In this document: positions 5,943 to 6,124 of the stretch, one piece after another
How the letters are laid out: each line of letters begins with the position of its first letter
Position numbering within the stretch: position 1 is the first letter of the stretch
From: Eubacteriaceae bacterium
Lineage (GTDB): Bacteria; Bacillota; Clostridia; Eubacteriales; Anaerofustaceae
DNA: 6,124 nucleotides
Direction of reading: 5' to 3'
Assembly: GCA_017613995.1 (NCBI GenBank)
Contig: JAGACT010000152.1
Coordinates: forward strand, 1-6,124
Made by a program: the position numbers and the translations under genes
The notes under the pieces: generated by a model
What the model was told of the DNA's origin: nothing
The model's input: the letters and a program-made list of their open reading frames with translations, nothing else
Databases searched by the model: none

Positions 5943-5972
5943 AAAAACCGCGGTCCGGTTGGACCGGACCGC
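5943..5972 (-). terminator. Main intrinsic terminator of tuf
   Basis: On the minus strand a perfect 9-bp GC-rich stem (GCGGTCCGG with CCGGACCGC) encloses a 5-base loop and is followed by GG and five Ts. It starts 13 bases after the tuf stop, so no gene follows tuf in the same transcript. Confidence 0.9.
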
Positions 5973-5985
5973 ATATGATCTTTGA

Positions 5986-6124
5986 TTATTCGATAACTGT
6001 GGCAACAACGCCGGATCCGACTGTTCTTCCGCCTTCTCTGATAGCGAAACGAAGCTGCTGCTCCAGTGCGATGGGTGTGATCAGCTCGACTGTCATCGTT
6101 ACGTTGTCTCCGGGCATGACCATC
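5986..6124 (-). CDS. tuf: Elongation factor Tu, C-terminal end (5' part outside the window)
   Basis: Only the last 45 codons and the TAA stop are present. The peptide contains MVMPGDNVTMTVELITPIAL, then LRFAIREGGRTVGSGVV, and ends ATVIE. This is the highly conserved end of EF-Tu domain 3. EF-Tu is the GTPase that delivers aminoacyl-tRNA to the ribosome. The gene is convergent with the MATE gene and is followed at once by two terminators, so it is the last gene of its transcript. Whether fusA or other str-operon genes precede it cannot be seen. Confidence 0.97.
   Translation of the reverse strand, partial: MVMPGDNVTMTVELITPIALEQQLRFAIREGGRTVGSGVVATVIE

Noticed and set aside
5814..6008. 64-codon minus-strand frame between tuf and the MATE gene
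   Set aside because: It overlaps the tuf stop, all three terminators and the end of the MATE gene, so it is not a plausible gene.
1..6124. Mobile elements, CRISPR arrays, tRNA or rRNA genes
   Set aside because: No transposase-like reading frame, no regularly spaced repeats and no tRNA cloverleaf or rRNA stretch was seen on either strand.

Overview
The window looks like chromosomal DNA from a low-to-mid-GC Gram-positive lineage, most likely a Clostridia-type anaerobe. The reasons are strong AGGAG-type ribosome binding sites, sigma-70/SigA-like promoters, compact hairpin-plus-U-run terminators and a Firmicutes-like EF-Tu tail. AGA/AGG and ATA codons are also common although the genes are moderately GC-rich. 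The placement is an inference; there is no rRNA or other taxonomic marker apart from fragments of tuf and hisS.

Layout from left to right. (1) Positions 1-2669, minus strand: a two-gene operon. The upstream gene encodes a 290-residue protein of unrecognised family with two central membrane segments. Twelve bases downstream is a divergent Hsp70-like ATPase that runs off the left edge. That ATPase keeps the Hsp70 nucleotide-binding landmarks but has no recognisable substrate-binding domain; instead it has a helical region and a glycine-rich hydrophobic hairpin. (2) 2670-2817: the operon's promoter, a small inverted repeat and a strong terminator for hisS. (3) 2818-4173, minus strand: hisS, a complete histidyl-tRNA synthetase with its own promoter and a short leader with no T-box. 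(4) 4174-4379: a divergent intergenic region holding the hisS promoter and, facing the other way, the promoter and leader of a MATE transporter gene. The leader contains a perfect 9-bp hairpin followed by five Ts. (5) 4380-5858, plus strand: a complete MATE-family efflux protein. (6) 5859-5985: a terminator for the MATE gene and tandem terminators for the converging tuf gene. (7) 5986-6124, minus strand: the last 45 codons of tuf (EF-Tu).

hisS and tuf are translation housekeeping genes and the MATE gene is an independently regulated exporter. The most unusual part is the left-hand operon. Both proteins are predicted to be membrane-anchored, and the smaller one has a C-terminal tail faintly like GrpE. 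This suggests, without proving it, a membrane-bound Hsp70-like machine with a dedicated membrane partner. No mobile element, CRISPR array, tRNA or rRNA was seen.
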